Positions 21,972 through 36,096 of a stretch of 64,000 nucleotides of DNA are shown here, one piece after another (within the stretch, counting starts at the first letter, position 1; each line of letters opens with the position of its first letter). The notes beneath the pieces were generated by a model. That model made no database searches and was not told where the DNA came from. It was given only the letters and a program-made list of their open reading frames with translations. Position numbers and translations under genes: made by a program. This stretch comes from Beta vulgaris subsp. vulgaris (lineage: Eukaryota; Streptophyta; Magnoliopsida; Caryophyllales; Amaranthaceae): assembly GCF_026745355.1 (NCBI RefSeq), contig NC_079210.1:19263118-19327117 (forward strand), given 5' to 3'.

Positions 21972-24900
21972 AATGATATAGGGGTCCTATTATGTTTGTG
22001 AGTCTAATTCCCTTAAATCAGGTAAGTGTGTATTTTAATTTAACAATTCGAGTGCATAATATACAAATTGAGCTTTGTGTGCATCTCCTAAAAGATGTTA
22101 ATGAGAGATCCTCTAGTTCTCGAGCTAACAACAAAGCCTATTCAAAATAAAGATTGAATCTTTATCCCCTATTTCATATAAAGATCAAATCTTTCAACAA
22201 GTACAAGTGAATTCGGGTGTTTTGAGACTTGTTATTGATTTTACTATCCACAAAGACATCATTTGCTTTATAATTCTTTTTTTTTAGTTGTTGAATGATA
22301 TGGGGTTCCTATTATGTTTGTGAGTCTAATTCCCTTAAATAATTTGAGTCTTGCTAATTGTTTTGTTTTACTTTGGAGTAATTTCTATCATAGGTTGATG
22401 TGTCATACAGTTCTCATGAAGGCTAATTTGTTAAGTTGTTAGAAGTCCTACCTTAGATGTGACTATGCATATCTTTGTTTTGGCGTGGCTTTGCTTGTTT
22501 ACAATAGCTAGGAGTCTATGTTGTTTATCTTCATAGTAGTTGTGTAATATATTTATGCATGTTCAATCAGTAAAAAAATCAGCTGTGTGTGTGTATTTTA
22601 ATTTACTAATTCGAGTGCATTGCATTGAATATGCGAATTGAGGTTTGTGTGCATCTCCTAAAAGATGTTAATGAGAGATCATCTAGTTCTCGAGCTAACA
22701 ATAACGCCTATTGAATATAAAGATTGAATCTTTATCCTTTATTTCATATAAAGATCGAATCTTTCAACAATTACAAGTGAATTCGGGTGTTTTGAGACTT
22801 GTTATTGATTTTACTATCCACAAAGACATCATTTGCTTTATAATTCTTTTTTTTAGTTGTTGAATGATATAAGGGTCCTATTATGTTTGTGAGTCTAATT
22901 CCCTTAGATCATTTGAGTCTTGCTAATTGTTTTGGTTTATTTTGGAGTAATTTCTATCATAGGTTGATGTGTGATACAATTATCAGGAAGGCTAGTTTGT
23001 TAAGTTGTTAGAAGTCCTACCTTACATGAGACAATTCATATCTTTCTTCTGGCGTGGCTTTGCTTATTTACAATAGCTAGGAGTCTATGTTATTTACCTT
23101 CTTAGTAGTTGGGTAATATATTTATGCACGTTCAATCAGTAATAAAATCAGGTGTATGTGTGTATTTTAATTTAATAATTCTAGTGCATTGCATTGAATA
23201 TGCAAATTGAGGTTTGTTTGCATCTCGTTAAAGATGTTAATGAGAGATCCTCTAGTTCTCGAGCTAACAATAACGCCTATTCAATATAAAGATTCAATCG
23301 TTATTCCCTATTTCATATAAACATCGAATCTTTCAACATGTACAAGTGAATTTAGGTGTTTTGAGACTTGTTATTGATTTTACTATCCACAAACACATCA
23401 TTTGCTTTATAGTTGTTTTTTTTAGTTGTTGAATGATATAGGGGTCCTATTATGTTTGTGAGTCTAATTCCCTTAAATCAGGTGTGTATTTTGATTTAAT
23501 AATTAGAGTGCATTGCATTAAATATGCAAATTTAGATTTGTGTGCATCTCCTAATAGATGTTAATGAGAGATCCTCTTGTTCTCGAGCTAACAACAAAGC
23601 CTATTCAATATAAAGATTCAATCTTTATGCCCTATTTCATATAAAGATTGAATCTTTCAATAAGTACAAGTAAGATTCAGGTGTTTTGAGACTTATTATT
23701 GATTTTACTATCCACAAACACATCATTTCCTTTATAATTTTTTCTTTTAGTTGTTGAATGATATAGGGGTCCTATTATGTTTGTGAGTCTAATTCCCTTA
23801 AATCAGGTGTGTGTAATTCAATTTATTAATTCGAGTGCATGGCATTGAATATAGAAATTCAGGTTTGTGTGCATCTCCTATTAGATGTTAATGAGAGATC
23901 CTCTAGTTCTCGAGCTAACAACAAAGCCTATTCAATATAAAGATTCAATCTTTACGCCCTATTTCATATAAAGATCGAATCTTTCAACAAGTACACATGA
24001 GATTCGGGTGTTTTGGGACTTGTTATTGATTTTACTATGCACAAACACACCATTTGCTTTATAATTCTTTTTTTAAAATATTGAATGATATAAGGTTCCT
24101 ATTATGTTTGTGAGTCTAATTCCCTTAAATCAGGTGTGTGTATTTTAATTTAATAATTCGAATGCATTGCTAATACAGGTTAATGAGAGATCCTCTAGTT
24201 CTCGAGCTAACAACAGAACTATTTCAATAGAAAGATTTAATCTTTATACCCTATTTCATATAAAGATCGAATCTTTCAACAAGTACAAGTGAATTCGGGT
24301 GTTTTGAGACTAATTATTGATTTTACTATCCACAAACTCATCATTTTCTTTATAATTCTTTTTTTAGTTGTTGAATGATATAGGGGTCCTATTATGTTTG
24401 TGAATGTAATTCCCTTAAATCAGGTGTGTGTTTATTTTAATTTAATAATTCAAGTGCATAATATACAAATTGAGGTTTGTGTGCATCTCCTAAAAGATGT
24501 TAATGAGAGATCCTCTAGTTCTCGAGCTAACAACAAAGTCTATTCAATATAAAGATTGAATCTTTATCCCTTATTTTATATAAAGATCGAATCTTTCAAC
24601 AAGTACAAGTGAATTCGGGTATTTTTAGACTTTTTATTGTTTTTACTATCCACAAAGACATCATTTGCTTTATAATTCTTTTTTTTAGTTGTTGAATGAT
24701 ATAGGGTTCCTATTATGTTTGAGTCTTGCTAATTGTTTTGGTTTACTTTGGAGTAATTTCTATCATAAGTAGATGTGTCATACAATTCTCATGAAGGCTA
24801 ATTTGTTAAGTTGTTAGAAGTCCTACCTTAGATGAGACTATTCGTATCTTTGTTTTGGGGTGGCTTTGCTTGTTTACAATAGCTAGGAGTCTATGTTATT

Positions 24901-26499
24901 TATCTTCTTAGTAGTTGTGTAATATATTTATGCACGTTCAATCAGTAACAAAATCAGGTGTGTGTGTGAATTTTAATTTAATAATTCAAGTGCATTGCAT
25001 TAAATATGCAAATTGAGATTTGTGGGCATCTCCTAATAGATGTTAATGAGAGATCCTCTAGTTCTCGAGCTAACAACAAAGCCTATTCAATATAAAGATT
25101 CAATCTTTATGCCCTATTTCATATAAAGATCGAATCTTTCAACAAGTACAAGGGAGATTCGAGTGTTTTGAGACTTGTTATTGATTTTACTATCCACAAA
25201 CACATCATTTGCTTTATAATTATTTTTTTTAGTTGTTGAATGATATAGGGGTCCTATTATGTTTGTGAGTCTAATTCCCTTAAATCAGTGTGTGTGTGTA
25301 TTTAATTTATTAATCGAGTGCATTGCATTAAATATAGAAATTAAAGTTTGTGTGCATCTCCTAATAGATGTTAATGAGAGATCCTCTAGTTCTCGAGCTA
25401 ACAACAAAGCCTATTCAATATAAAGATTCAATCTTTAGGCCCTATTTCATATAAAGATCGAATCTTTAAACAAGTACAAGTAAGATTCATGTGTTTTGAG
25501 ACTTATTATATATTTTTACTATCCACAAACACATCATTTCTTTATAATTATTTTTTTAGTTGTTGAATGATATAGGGGTCCTATTATGTTTGTGAGTCTA
25601 ATTCCCTTAAATCAGGTGTGTGTGTGTATTTAATTTATTAATTCGAGTGCATTGCATTAATATACAATTAGGTTTGTGTGCATCTCCTAATAGATGTTAA
25701 TGAGAGATCCTCTAGTTCTCGAGCTAACAACAAAGCCTATTCAATATAAAGATTCAATCTTTACGCCCTATTTCATATAAAGATCGAATCTTTCAACAAG
25801 TACAAGTGAGATTCGGGTGTTTTGGACTTGTTATTGTTTTACTATCCACAAACACACCATTTGCTTTATAATTCTTTTTTTTTAGTTGTTGAATGATATG
25901 GGGTTCCTATTATGTTTGTGAGTCTAATTCCCTTAAATGAGGTGTGTGTATTTTAATTTAATAATTCGAATGCATTGCATTAAATATACAAATTGAGGTT
26001 TGTGTGCATATCCTAATAGAGGTTAATGAGAGATCCTCTAGTTCTCGAGCTAACAAAGAAGCCTATTCAATAAAAGATTCAATCTTTATGCCCTATTTCA
26101 TATAAAGATCGAATCTTTCAACAAGTACAAGTGATTCGGGTGTTTTGAGACTTGTTATTGATTTTACTATCCACAAACACATCATTTTCTTTATAATTCT
26201 TTTTTTTAGTTGTTGAATGATATAAGGGTCCTATTATGTTTGTGAGTCTAATTCCCTTAAATCAGGTGTGTGTATTTTAATTTAATAATTCGAGTGCAAT
26301 AATATACAAATTGAGGTTTGTGTGCATCTCCTAAAGATGTTAATGAGAGATCCTCTAGTTCTCGAGCTAACAACAAAACATATTCAATATAAAGATTAAA
26401 TCTTTATGTCCTATTTCATATAAAGATCAATCTTTCAACAAGTACAAGTGAATTCGGGTGTTTTGAGACTTGTTATTGATTTTACTATCCACAAAGACA

Positions 26500-29400
26500 T
26501 CATTTGCTTTATAATTCTTTTTTTAGTTGTTGAATGATATAGGGTTCCTTTTTTTGTGAGTCTAATTCCCTTAAATCATTTGAGTCTTGCTAATTGTTTT
26601 GGTTTACTTTGGAGTAATTTCTATCATAGGTTGATGTGTGATACAGTTCTCATGAAGGGTAATTTGTTAAGTTGTTAGAAGTCCTACCTTAGATGAGACT
26701 ATTCATATCTTTGTTTTGGCGTGGCTTTGCTTATTAACAATAGGTAGGAGTCTATTTATTTATTTTCTTAGTAGTTGTGTAATATATTTATGCGCGTTCT
26801 ATCAGTAATAAAATCAGGTGTGTGTGTGTATTTTAATTTATCGAGTGCATTGCATTGAATATGCAAATTGAGGTTTGTGTGCATCTCCTAAAAGATGTTA
26901 ATGAGAGACCTTCTAGTTCTCGAGGTAACAATAACGCCTATTCAATATAAAGATTCAATCCTTATTCCCTATCTCATATAAACATCGAATCTTTCAACAT
27001 GTACAAGTGAATTCTTGTGTTTTGAGACTTGTTATTGATTTTACTATGCACAAACACATCATTTCCATTATAATTCTTTTTTTAGATGTTGAATGATATA
27101 GGAGTCCTATTATGTTTGTGATTCTAATTCCCTTAAATCAGGTATGTGTGTATTTTAATTTAATAATTCGAGTGCATAATATACAAATTGAGGTTTGTGT
27201 GCATCTCCTAAAAGATGTTAATGACAGATCCTCTAGTTCTCAAGCTAACAACAAAGCTTATTCAATAGAAAGATTGAATCTTTATCCCCTATTTCATATA
27301 AAGATCAAATATTTCAACAAGTACAAGTGAATTCGGGTGTTTTGAGACTTGTTATTGATTTTACTATCCACAAAGACATCATTTGCTTTATAATTTTTTT
27401 TTTTAGTTGTTGAATGATATAGGGTTCCTATTATCTTTGTGAGTCTAATTCTCTTAAATCATTTGAGTCTTGCTAATTGTTTTGGTTTACTTTGGAATAA
27501 TTTCTATCATAGGTTGATGTGTCATACAGCTCTCATGAAGGCTAATTTGTTAAGTTTTTAGAAGTCCTACTTTAGATGAGACTATTCATATCTTGTTTTG
27601 GTGTGGCTTTGCTTGTTTAGCATAGCTAGGAGTCTATGTTATTTATCTTCTTAGTAGTTGTGTAATATATTTATGCACGTTCAATCAGTAATAAAATCAG
27701 GTGTGTGTGTGTGTATTTTAATTTAATGATTCGAGTGCATGTCATTGAATATGCAAATTGAGGTTTGTGTGCATCTCCTAAAAGATGTTAATGAGAGATC
27801 ATCTAGTTCTCGAGCTAACAATAACGCCTATTCAATATAAATATTCAATCCTTATTATTCCCTATTTCATATAAACATCGAATCTTTCAACAAGTACAAG
27901 TGAATTTAAGTGTTTTGAGACTTGTTATTGATTTTACTATCCACAAAGACATCATTTGCTTTATAATTCTTTTTTTAGTTGTTGAATATAAAGGGTCATA
28001 TTATGTTTGTGAGTCTAATTCCCTTAAATCATTTGAGTCTTGCTAATTATTTTGGTTTACTTTGGAGTCATTTCTATCATAGGTTGATGTGTCATATAGT
28101 TCTCATTGAAGGCTAATTTGTTAAGTTGTTAGAGTCCTACATTAGATGAGACTATTCATATCTTTGTTTAGGCGTGCTTTGCTTGTTTAGCATAGCTAGG
28201 AGTCTATGTTATTTATCTTCTTAGTAGTTGTGTAATATATTTATGCATGTTCTATCAGTAATAAAATCAGGTGTGTGTGTGTGTTTTAATTTAATAATCC
28301 GAGTGCATTGCGTTCTATATACAAATTGAGGTTTGTGTGCATCTCCTAATAAATGTTAATGAGAGATCCTCTAGTTCTCGAGCTAACAACAAAGCCTATT
28401 CAATATAAACACTTAATCTTTATCCCTATTTCATATAAAGATCGAATCTTTCAACAAGTACAAGTGAATTCGGGTGTTTTGAGACTTGTTATTGATTTTA
28501 CTATCCACAAAACATCATTTGCTTTATAATTTTTTTTTTAGTTGTTGAATGATATAGGGTCCTATTATTATGAGTCTAATTCCCTTAAATCATTTGAGTC
28601 TTGCTAATTGTTTTGGTTTACTTTGGAGTAATTTCTATCATAGGTTGATGTGTGATACAATTCTCATAAAGGCTAATTTGTTAAATTGTTAGGAGTCCTA
28701 CCTTAGATGAGACTATTCATATCTTTGTTTAGGCGTGGCTTTGCTTGTTAACAATAGGTAGGAGTCTATTTATTTATGTTCTTAGTAGTTGTGTAATATA
28801 TTTATGCACGTTCTATCAGTAATAAAATCAGGTGTGTGTGTGTGTTTTAATTTAATAATTCGAGTGCATTGCATTGAATATACAAATTGAGGTTTGTGTG
28901 CATCTCCTAATAGATGTTAATGAGAGACCCTCTAGTTCTCGAGCTAACAATAACGCCTATTCAATATAAAGATTCAATCCTTATTCTCTATCTCATATAA
29001 ACATCGAATCTTTCAACAAGTACAAGTGAATTCTGGTGTTTTGAGACTTGTTATTGATTTTACTATGCACAAACACATCATTTGCATTATAATTCTTTTT
29101 TTTAGTTGTTGAATGATATAGTGGTCCTATTATGTTTGTGAGTCTAATTCCCTTAAATCAGGTATGTGTGTATTTTAATTTAATAATTCGAGTGCATAAT
29201 ATACAAATTGAGGTTTGTGTGCATCTCCTAAAAGATGTTAATGACATATCCTCTAGTTCTCAAGCTAACAACAAAGCCTATTCAATAGAAAGATTGAATC
29301 TTTATACCCTATTTCATATAAAGATCGAATCTTTTAAACAAGTACAAGTGAATTCGGGTGTTTTGAGACTTGTTATTGATTTTACTATCCACAAAGACAT

Positions 29401-32400
29401 CATTTGCTTTATAATTCTTTTTTTAGTTGTTGAATGATATAGGGGTCCTATTATGTTTGTGAGTCTAATTTCTTAAATCATTTGAGTCTTGCTAATTGTT
29501 TTGGTTTACTTTGGAATAATTTCTATCATAGGTTGATGTGTCATACAGCTCTCATGAAGGCTAATTTGTTAAGTTTTTAGAAGTCCTACTTTAGATGAGA
29601 CTATTCATATCTTTGTTTTGGTGTGGCTTTGCTTGTTTACAATAGCTAGGAGTCTATGTTATTTATCTTCTTAGTAGTTGTGTAATATATTTATGCACGT
29701 TCAATCAGTAATAAAATCAGGTGTGTGTGTGTGTATTTTAATTTAATAATTCGAGTGCATTGCATTGAATATGCAAATTGAGGTTTGTGTGCATCTCCTA
29801 ATAGATGTTAATGAGAGATCATCTCGTTCTCGAGCTAACAATAACGCCTATTCAATATAAATATTCAATCCTTATTATTCCCTATTTCATATAAACATCG
29901 AATCTTTCAACAAGTACAAGTGAATTTAAGTGTTTTGAGACTTGTTATTGATTTTACTATCCACAAAGACATCATTTGCTTTATAATTCTTTTTTTTAGT
30001 TGTTGAATAATATAGGGTTCATATTATGTTTGTGAGTCTAATTCTCTTAAATCATTTGAGTCTTGCTAATTATTTTGGTTTACTTTGGAGTAATTTCTAT
30101 CATAGGTTGATGTGTCATATAGTTCTCATGAAGGCTAATTTGTTAAGTTGTTAGAAGTCCTACATTAGATGAGACTATTCATATCTTTGTTTTGGCGTAG
30201 CTTTGCTTGTTTACAATAGGTAGGAGTCTATGTTATTTATCTTCTTAGTAGTTGTGTAATATATTTATGCATGTTCTATCAGTAATAAAATCAGGTGTGT
30301 GTGTGTGTATTTTAATTTAATAATTTGAGTGCATTGCACTGAATATACAAATTGAGGTTTGTGTGCATCTCCTAAAAGATGTTAATGAGAGACTCTCTAG
30401 TTCTCGAGCTAACAACAAAGCCTATTCAATATAAAGATTGAATCTTTATCCCCTATTTCATATAAAGATCAAATCTTTCAACAAGTACAAGTGAATTCGG
30501 GTGTTTTGAGACTTGTTATTGATTTTACTATCCACAAAGACATCATTTGCTTTATAATTTTTTTTTAGTTGTTGAATGATATAGGGGTCCTATTATATTT
30601 GTGAGTCTAATTCCCTTAAATCATTTGAGTCTTGCTAATTGTTTTGGTTTACATTGGTGTAATTTCTATCATAGGTTGATGTGTGATACAGTTCTCATGA
30701 AGGCTAATTTGTTTAGTTGTTAGAAGTCCTACCTTAGATGAGACTATTCATATCTTTGTTTTGGCGTGGCTTTGCTTGTTAACAATAGGTAGGAGTCTAT
30801 TTATTTTTGTTCTTAGTAGTTGTGTAATATATTTATGCACGTTCTATCAGTAATAAAATCAGGTGTGTGTGTGTATTTTAATTTAATAATTCGAGTGCAT
30901 TGCATTGAATATGCAAATTGAGGTTTGTGTGCATCTCCTAAAAGATGTTAATGAGAGACCCTCTAGTTCTCGAGCTAACAATAACGCCTATTCAATATAA
31001 AGATTCAATCCTTATTCTCTATCTCATATAAACATCGAATCGTCTTTCAACAAGTACAAGTGAATTCTGGTGTTTTGAGACTTGTTATTGATTTTACTAT
31101 GCACAAACACATCATTTGCATTATAATTCTTTTTTTTAGTTGTTGAATGATATAGTGGTCCTATTATGTTTGTGAGTCTAATTCCTTAAATCAGGTATGT
31201 GTGTATTTTAATTTAATAATTCGAGTGCATATATACAAATTGAGGTTTGTGTGCATCTCCTAAAAGATGTTAATGACATATCCTCTAGTTCTCAAGCTAA
31301 CAACAAAGCCTATTCAATAGAAAGATTGAATCTTTATCCCTATTTCATATAAAGATCAAATCTTTCAACAAGTACAAGTGAATTCGGGTGTTTTGAGACT
31401 TGTTATTGATTTTACTATCCACAAAGACATCATTTGCTTTATAATTCTTTTTTTAGTTGTTGAATGATATAGGGGTCCTATTATGTTTGTGAGTCTAATT
31501 CCCTTAAATCATTTGAGTCTTGCTAATTATTTTGGTTTACTTTGGAATAATTTCTGTCATAGGTTGATGTGTTATACAGCTCTCATGAAGGCTAATTTGT
31601 TAAGTTGTTAGAAGTCTACCTTAGATGAGACTATTCATATCTTTGTTTTGGTGTGGCTTTGCTTGTTTACAATAGCTAGTAGTCTATGTTATTTATCTTC
31701 TCAGTAGTTGTGTAATATATTTATGCATGTTCTATCAGTAATAAAATCAGGTGTGTGTGTTTATTTTAATTTAATAATTTGAGTGCATTGCAATGAATAT
31801 ACAAATTGAGGTTTGTGTGCATCTCCTAAAAGATGTTAATGAGAGATCCTCTAGTTCTCGAGCTAACCACAATGCCTATTCAATATAAAGATTGAATCTT
31901 TATCCCCTATTTCATATAAAGATCGAATCTTTCAACAAGTACAAGTGAATTTAAGTGTTTTGAGACTTGTTATTGATTTTACTATCCACAAAGACATCAT
32001 TTGCTTTATAATTCTTTTTTTTAGTTGTTGAATGATAAAGGGTTCCTATTATGTTTGTGAGTCTAATTCCCTTAAATCAAATGAGTCTTGCTAATTGTTT
32101 TGGTTTACTTTGGAGTAATTTCTATCATAGGTTGATGTGTCATACAGTTCTCATGAAGGCTAATTTGTTAAGTTGTTAGAAGCCCTACATTAGATGAGAC
32201 TATTCATATCTTTGTTTTGGCGTGGCTTTGCTTGTTTACAAAAGCTAGGAGTCTATGTTATTTATCTTCTCAGTAGTTGTGTAATATATTTATGCATGTT
32301 CTATCAATAATAAAATCAGGTGTGTGTGTGTATTTTAATTTAATAATTTGAGTGCATTGCACTGAATATACAAATTGAGGTTTGTGTGCATCTCCTAATA

Positions 32401-32800
32401 GATGTTAATGAGAGATCCTCTAGTTCTCGAGCTAACAACAAAGCCTATTCAATATAAAGATTGAATCGATCTTTATCCCGTATTTCATATAAAGATCAAA
32501 TCTTTCAACAAGTACAAGTGAATTCGGGTGTTTTGAGACTTGTTATTGATTTTACTATCCACAAAGACATCATTTGCTTTATAATTTTTTTTTTAGTTGT
32601 TGAATGATATAGGGTTCCTATTATATTTGTGAGTCTAATTCCCTTAAATCATTGGAGTCTTGCTAATTGTTTTGGTTTACATTGGAGTAATTTCTATCAT
32701 AGGTTGATGTGTGATACAGTTCTCATGAAGTCTAATTTGTTTAGTTGTTAGAAGTCCTACCTTAGATGAGACTATTCATATCTTTGTTTTGGCGTGGCTT
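26500..32800 (+). repeat. Higher-order repeat of about 2.02 kb, three copies
   Basis: The monomer variant TTCAATAGAAAGATTGAATC occurs at 27261, 29281 and 31313, and its neighbours (TGACAGATCC or TGACATATCC, and GTATGTGTGTATTTTAAT) recur at the same spacing. The unit holds one short and three long monomers. Confidence 0.8.
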
Positions 32801-35800
32801 TGCTTGTTAACAATAGCTAGGAGTCTATTTATTTATCTTCTAGTAGTTGTGTAATATATTTATGCATGTTCTACCAGTAATAAAAACATGTGCGTGTGTG
32901 TGTATTTTAATTGAATAATTTGAGTGCATTGCACTGAATATTCAAATTGACGTTTGTGTGTATCTCCTAAAAGATGTTAATGAGATATCCTCTAGTTCTC
33001 GAGCTAACAACAAAGCCTATTCAATATAAAGATTCAATCTTTCCGCCCTATTTCATATAAAGATCGAATCTTTCAACAAGTACACGTGAGATTCGGGTGT
33101 TTTGAGACTTGTTATTGATTTACTATCCACAAACACATCATTTGCTTTATAATTCTTTTTTTTAGTTGCTGAATGATATAAGGTTCCTATTATGTTTGTG
33201 AGTCTAATTCCCTTAAATCACGTGTGTGTATTTTAATTTAATAATTCGAGTGCATTGCATTAAATATACAAATTGAGGTTTGTGTGCATATTCTAATTGA
33301 GATGAGACTATAAATATCTTTGTTTTGGCGTGGCTTTGCTTGTTAACAATAGCTAGAAGTCTATTTATTTATCTTCTTAGTAGTTGTGTAATATATTTAT
33401 GCACGTTCTATCAGTAATAAAATCAGGTGTGGTGTGTGTTTTAATTTAATAATTCGAGTGAATTGCATTGAATATGCAAATTGAGGTTTGTGTGCATCTC
33501 CGAAAAGATGTTAATGAGAGACCCTCTAGTTCTCGAGCTAACAATAACGCCTATTCAATATAAAGATTCAATCCTTATTCCCTATTTCATATAAACATCG
33601 AATCTTTCGACAAGTACAAGTGAATTTAAGTGTTTTGAGACTTGTTATTGATTAGACTATCCACAAAGACATCATTTGCTTTATAATTCTTTTTTTTTTT
33701 TGTTGAATGATATAGGGTTCCTATTATGTTTGTGAGTCTAATTCCGTTTAATCATTTGAGTCTTGCTAATTGTTTTGGTTTACTTTGGAGTAATTTCTAT
33801 CATAGGTTGATGTGTCAAACAGTTCTCATAAAGGCTAATTTGTTATGTTGTTACAAGTCCTACCTTAGATGAGACTATTAATATCTTTGTTTTGGCGTGG
33901 CTTTGCTTGTTTACAATAGCTAGGAGTCTATGTTATTTATCTTCTTAGTAGTTGTGTAATATATTTATGCACGTTCAATCAGTAATAAAATCAGGTGTGT
34001 ATGTATTTTAATTTAATAATTCGAGTGCATTGCATTGAATATGCAAATTGAGGTTTGTGTGCATCTCCTAAAAGATGTTAATGAGAGATCATCTAGTTCT
34101 CCAGCTAACAATAACGCCTATTCAATATAAATATTTAAACCTTATTCCCTATTTCATATAAACATCGAATTTTTCAACAAGTACAAGTGAATTTAAGTGT
34201 TTTGGGAGTTGTATTGATTTTACTATCCACAAACACATCATTTGCTTTATAATTATTTTTTTTAGTTGTTGAATGATATAGGGGTCCTATTATGTTTGTG
34301 AGTCTAATTCCCTTAAATCAGGTGTGTGTGTATTTTAATTTAATAATTCGAGTGCATTGCATTAAATATACAAATTGAGATTTGTGGGCATCTCCTAATA
34401 GATGTTAATGAGAGATCATCTAGTACTCGAGCTAACAACAAAGCCTATTCAGTATAAAGATTCAATCTTTATGCCCTATTTCATATAAAGATCGAATCGT
34501 TTAACAATTACAAGTAAGATTCAGGTGTTTTGAGACTTATTATTGATTTTACTATCCACAAACAGATCATTTCCTTTATAATTCTTTTTTTTAGTTTTTC
34601 AATGATTTAGGGGTCCTATTATGTTTGTGAGTCTAATTCCCTTAAATCATGTGTGTGTGTGTGTGTGTATTTTAATTTAATAATTCGAGTGCATTGCATT
34701 GAATATACAAATTCAGGTTTGTGTGCATTTCCTAATAGGTGTTAATAAGAGACCCTCTAGTTCTCGAGCTAACAACAAAGGCTATTCAATATAAAGATTC
34801 AATCTTTCCGCCCTATTTCATATAAAGATCGAATCTTTCAACAAGTACACGTGAGATTCGGGTGTTTTGAGACTTGTTATTGATTTACTATCCATAAACA
34901 CATCATTTGCTTTATAATTCTTTTTTTAGTTGCTGAATGATATAAGGTTCCTATTATGTTTGTGAGTCTAATTCCCTTAAATCAGGTGTGTGTTTTTTAA
35001 TTTAATAATTCGAGTGCATTGCATTAAATATACAAATTGAGGTTTGTGTGCATATCCTAATAGATATGAGACTATAAATATCTTTGTTTTGGCGTGGCTT
35101 TGCTTTTTAACAATAGCTAGAAGTCTATTTATTTATCTTCTTAGTAGTTGTGTAATATATTTATGCACGTTCTATCAGTAATAAAATCAGGTGTGTGTGT
35201 GTGTGTGTTTTAATTTAATAATTCGAGTGCATTGCGTTGAATATACAAATTGAGGTTTGTGTGCATCTCCTAATAGATGTTAATGGGAGAACCTCTAGTT
35301 CTCGAGCTAACAACAACAGCTATTCAATATAAAGATTCAATCCTTATTCCCTATTTCATGTAAAGATCGAATCTTTCGACAAGTACAAGTGAATTTAAGT
35401 GTTTTGAGACTTGTTATTGATTTTACTATCCACAAAGACATGATTTGCTTTATAATTCGTTTTTTTTTTGTTGTTGAATGATATAGGGTTCCTATTATGT
35501 TTGTGAGTCTAATTCCCTTAAATCATTTGAGTCTTGCTAATTGTTTTGGTTTACTTTGGAGTAATTTCTATCATAGGTTGATGTGTGATACAGTTCTCAT
35601 GAAGGCTAATTTGTTAAGTTGTTGCAAGTCCTACCTTAGATGAGACTATTCATATCTTTGTTTTGGCGTGACTTTGCTTGTTTACAATAGCTAGGAGTCT
35701 ATGTTATTAATCTTCTTAGTAGTTGTGTAATATATTTCTGCACGTTCAATCAGTAATAAAATCAGGTGTGTGTGTGTATTTTAATTTAATAATTCGAGTG

Positions 35801-35844
35801 CATTGCATTGAATATGCAAATTGAGGTTTGTGTGCATCTCCTAA

Positions 35845-36096
35845 CTCGAGTACTAGATAATCTCTCATTAACATCTATTAGGAGATGCCCACAATTCTCA
35901 ATTTGCATATTTAATGCAATGCACTGAAATTATTAAATTAAAATACACACACACCTGATTTAAGGGAATTAGACTCACAAACATAATAGGACCCCTATAT
36001 CATTCAACAACTAAAAAAAATTAATTATAAAGCAAATGATGTGTTTGTGGATAGTAAAATCAATACAACTCCCAAAACACTTAAATTCACTTGTAC
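35845..36096 (-). repeat. Inverted satellite segment within a head-to-tail array
   Basis: Starting after GCATCTCCTAA the satellite runs backwards for about 252 bp (CTCGAGTACTAGAT to TTAAATTCACTTGTAC) and then resumes forward. Its reverse complement matches 34181-34432 in particular, including the rare variant TTTTGGGAGTTGTATTG. Confidence 0.88.
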
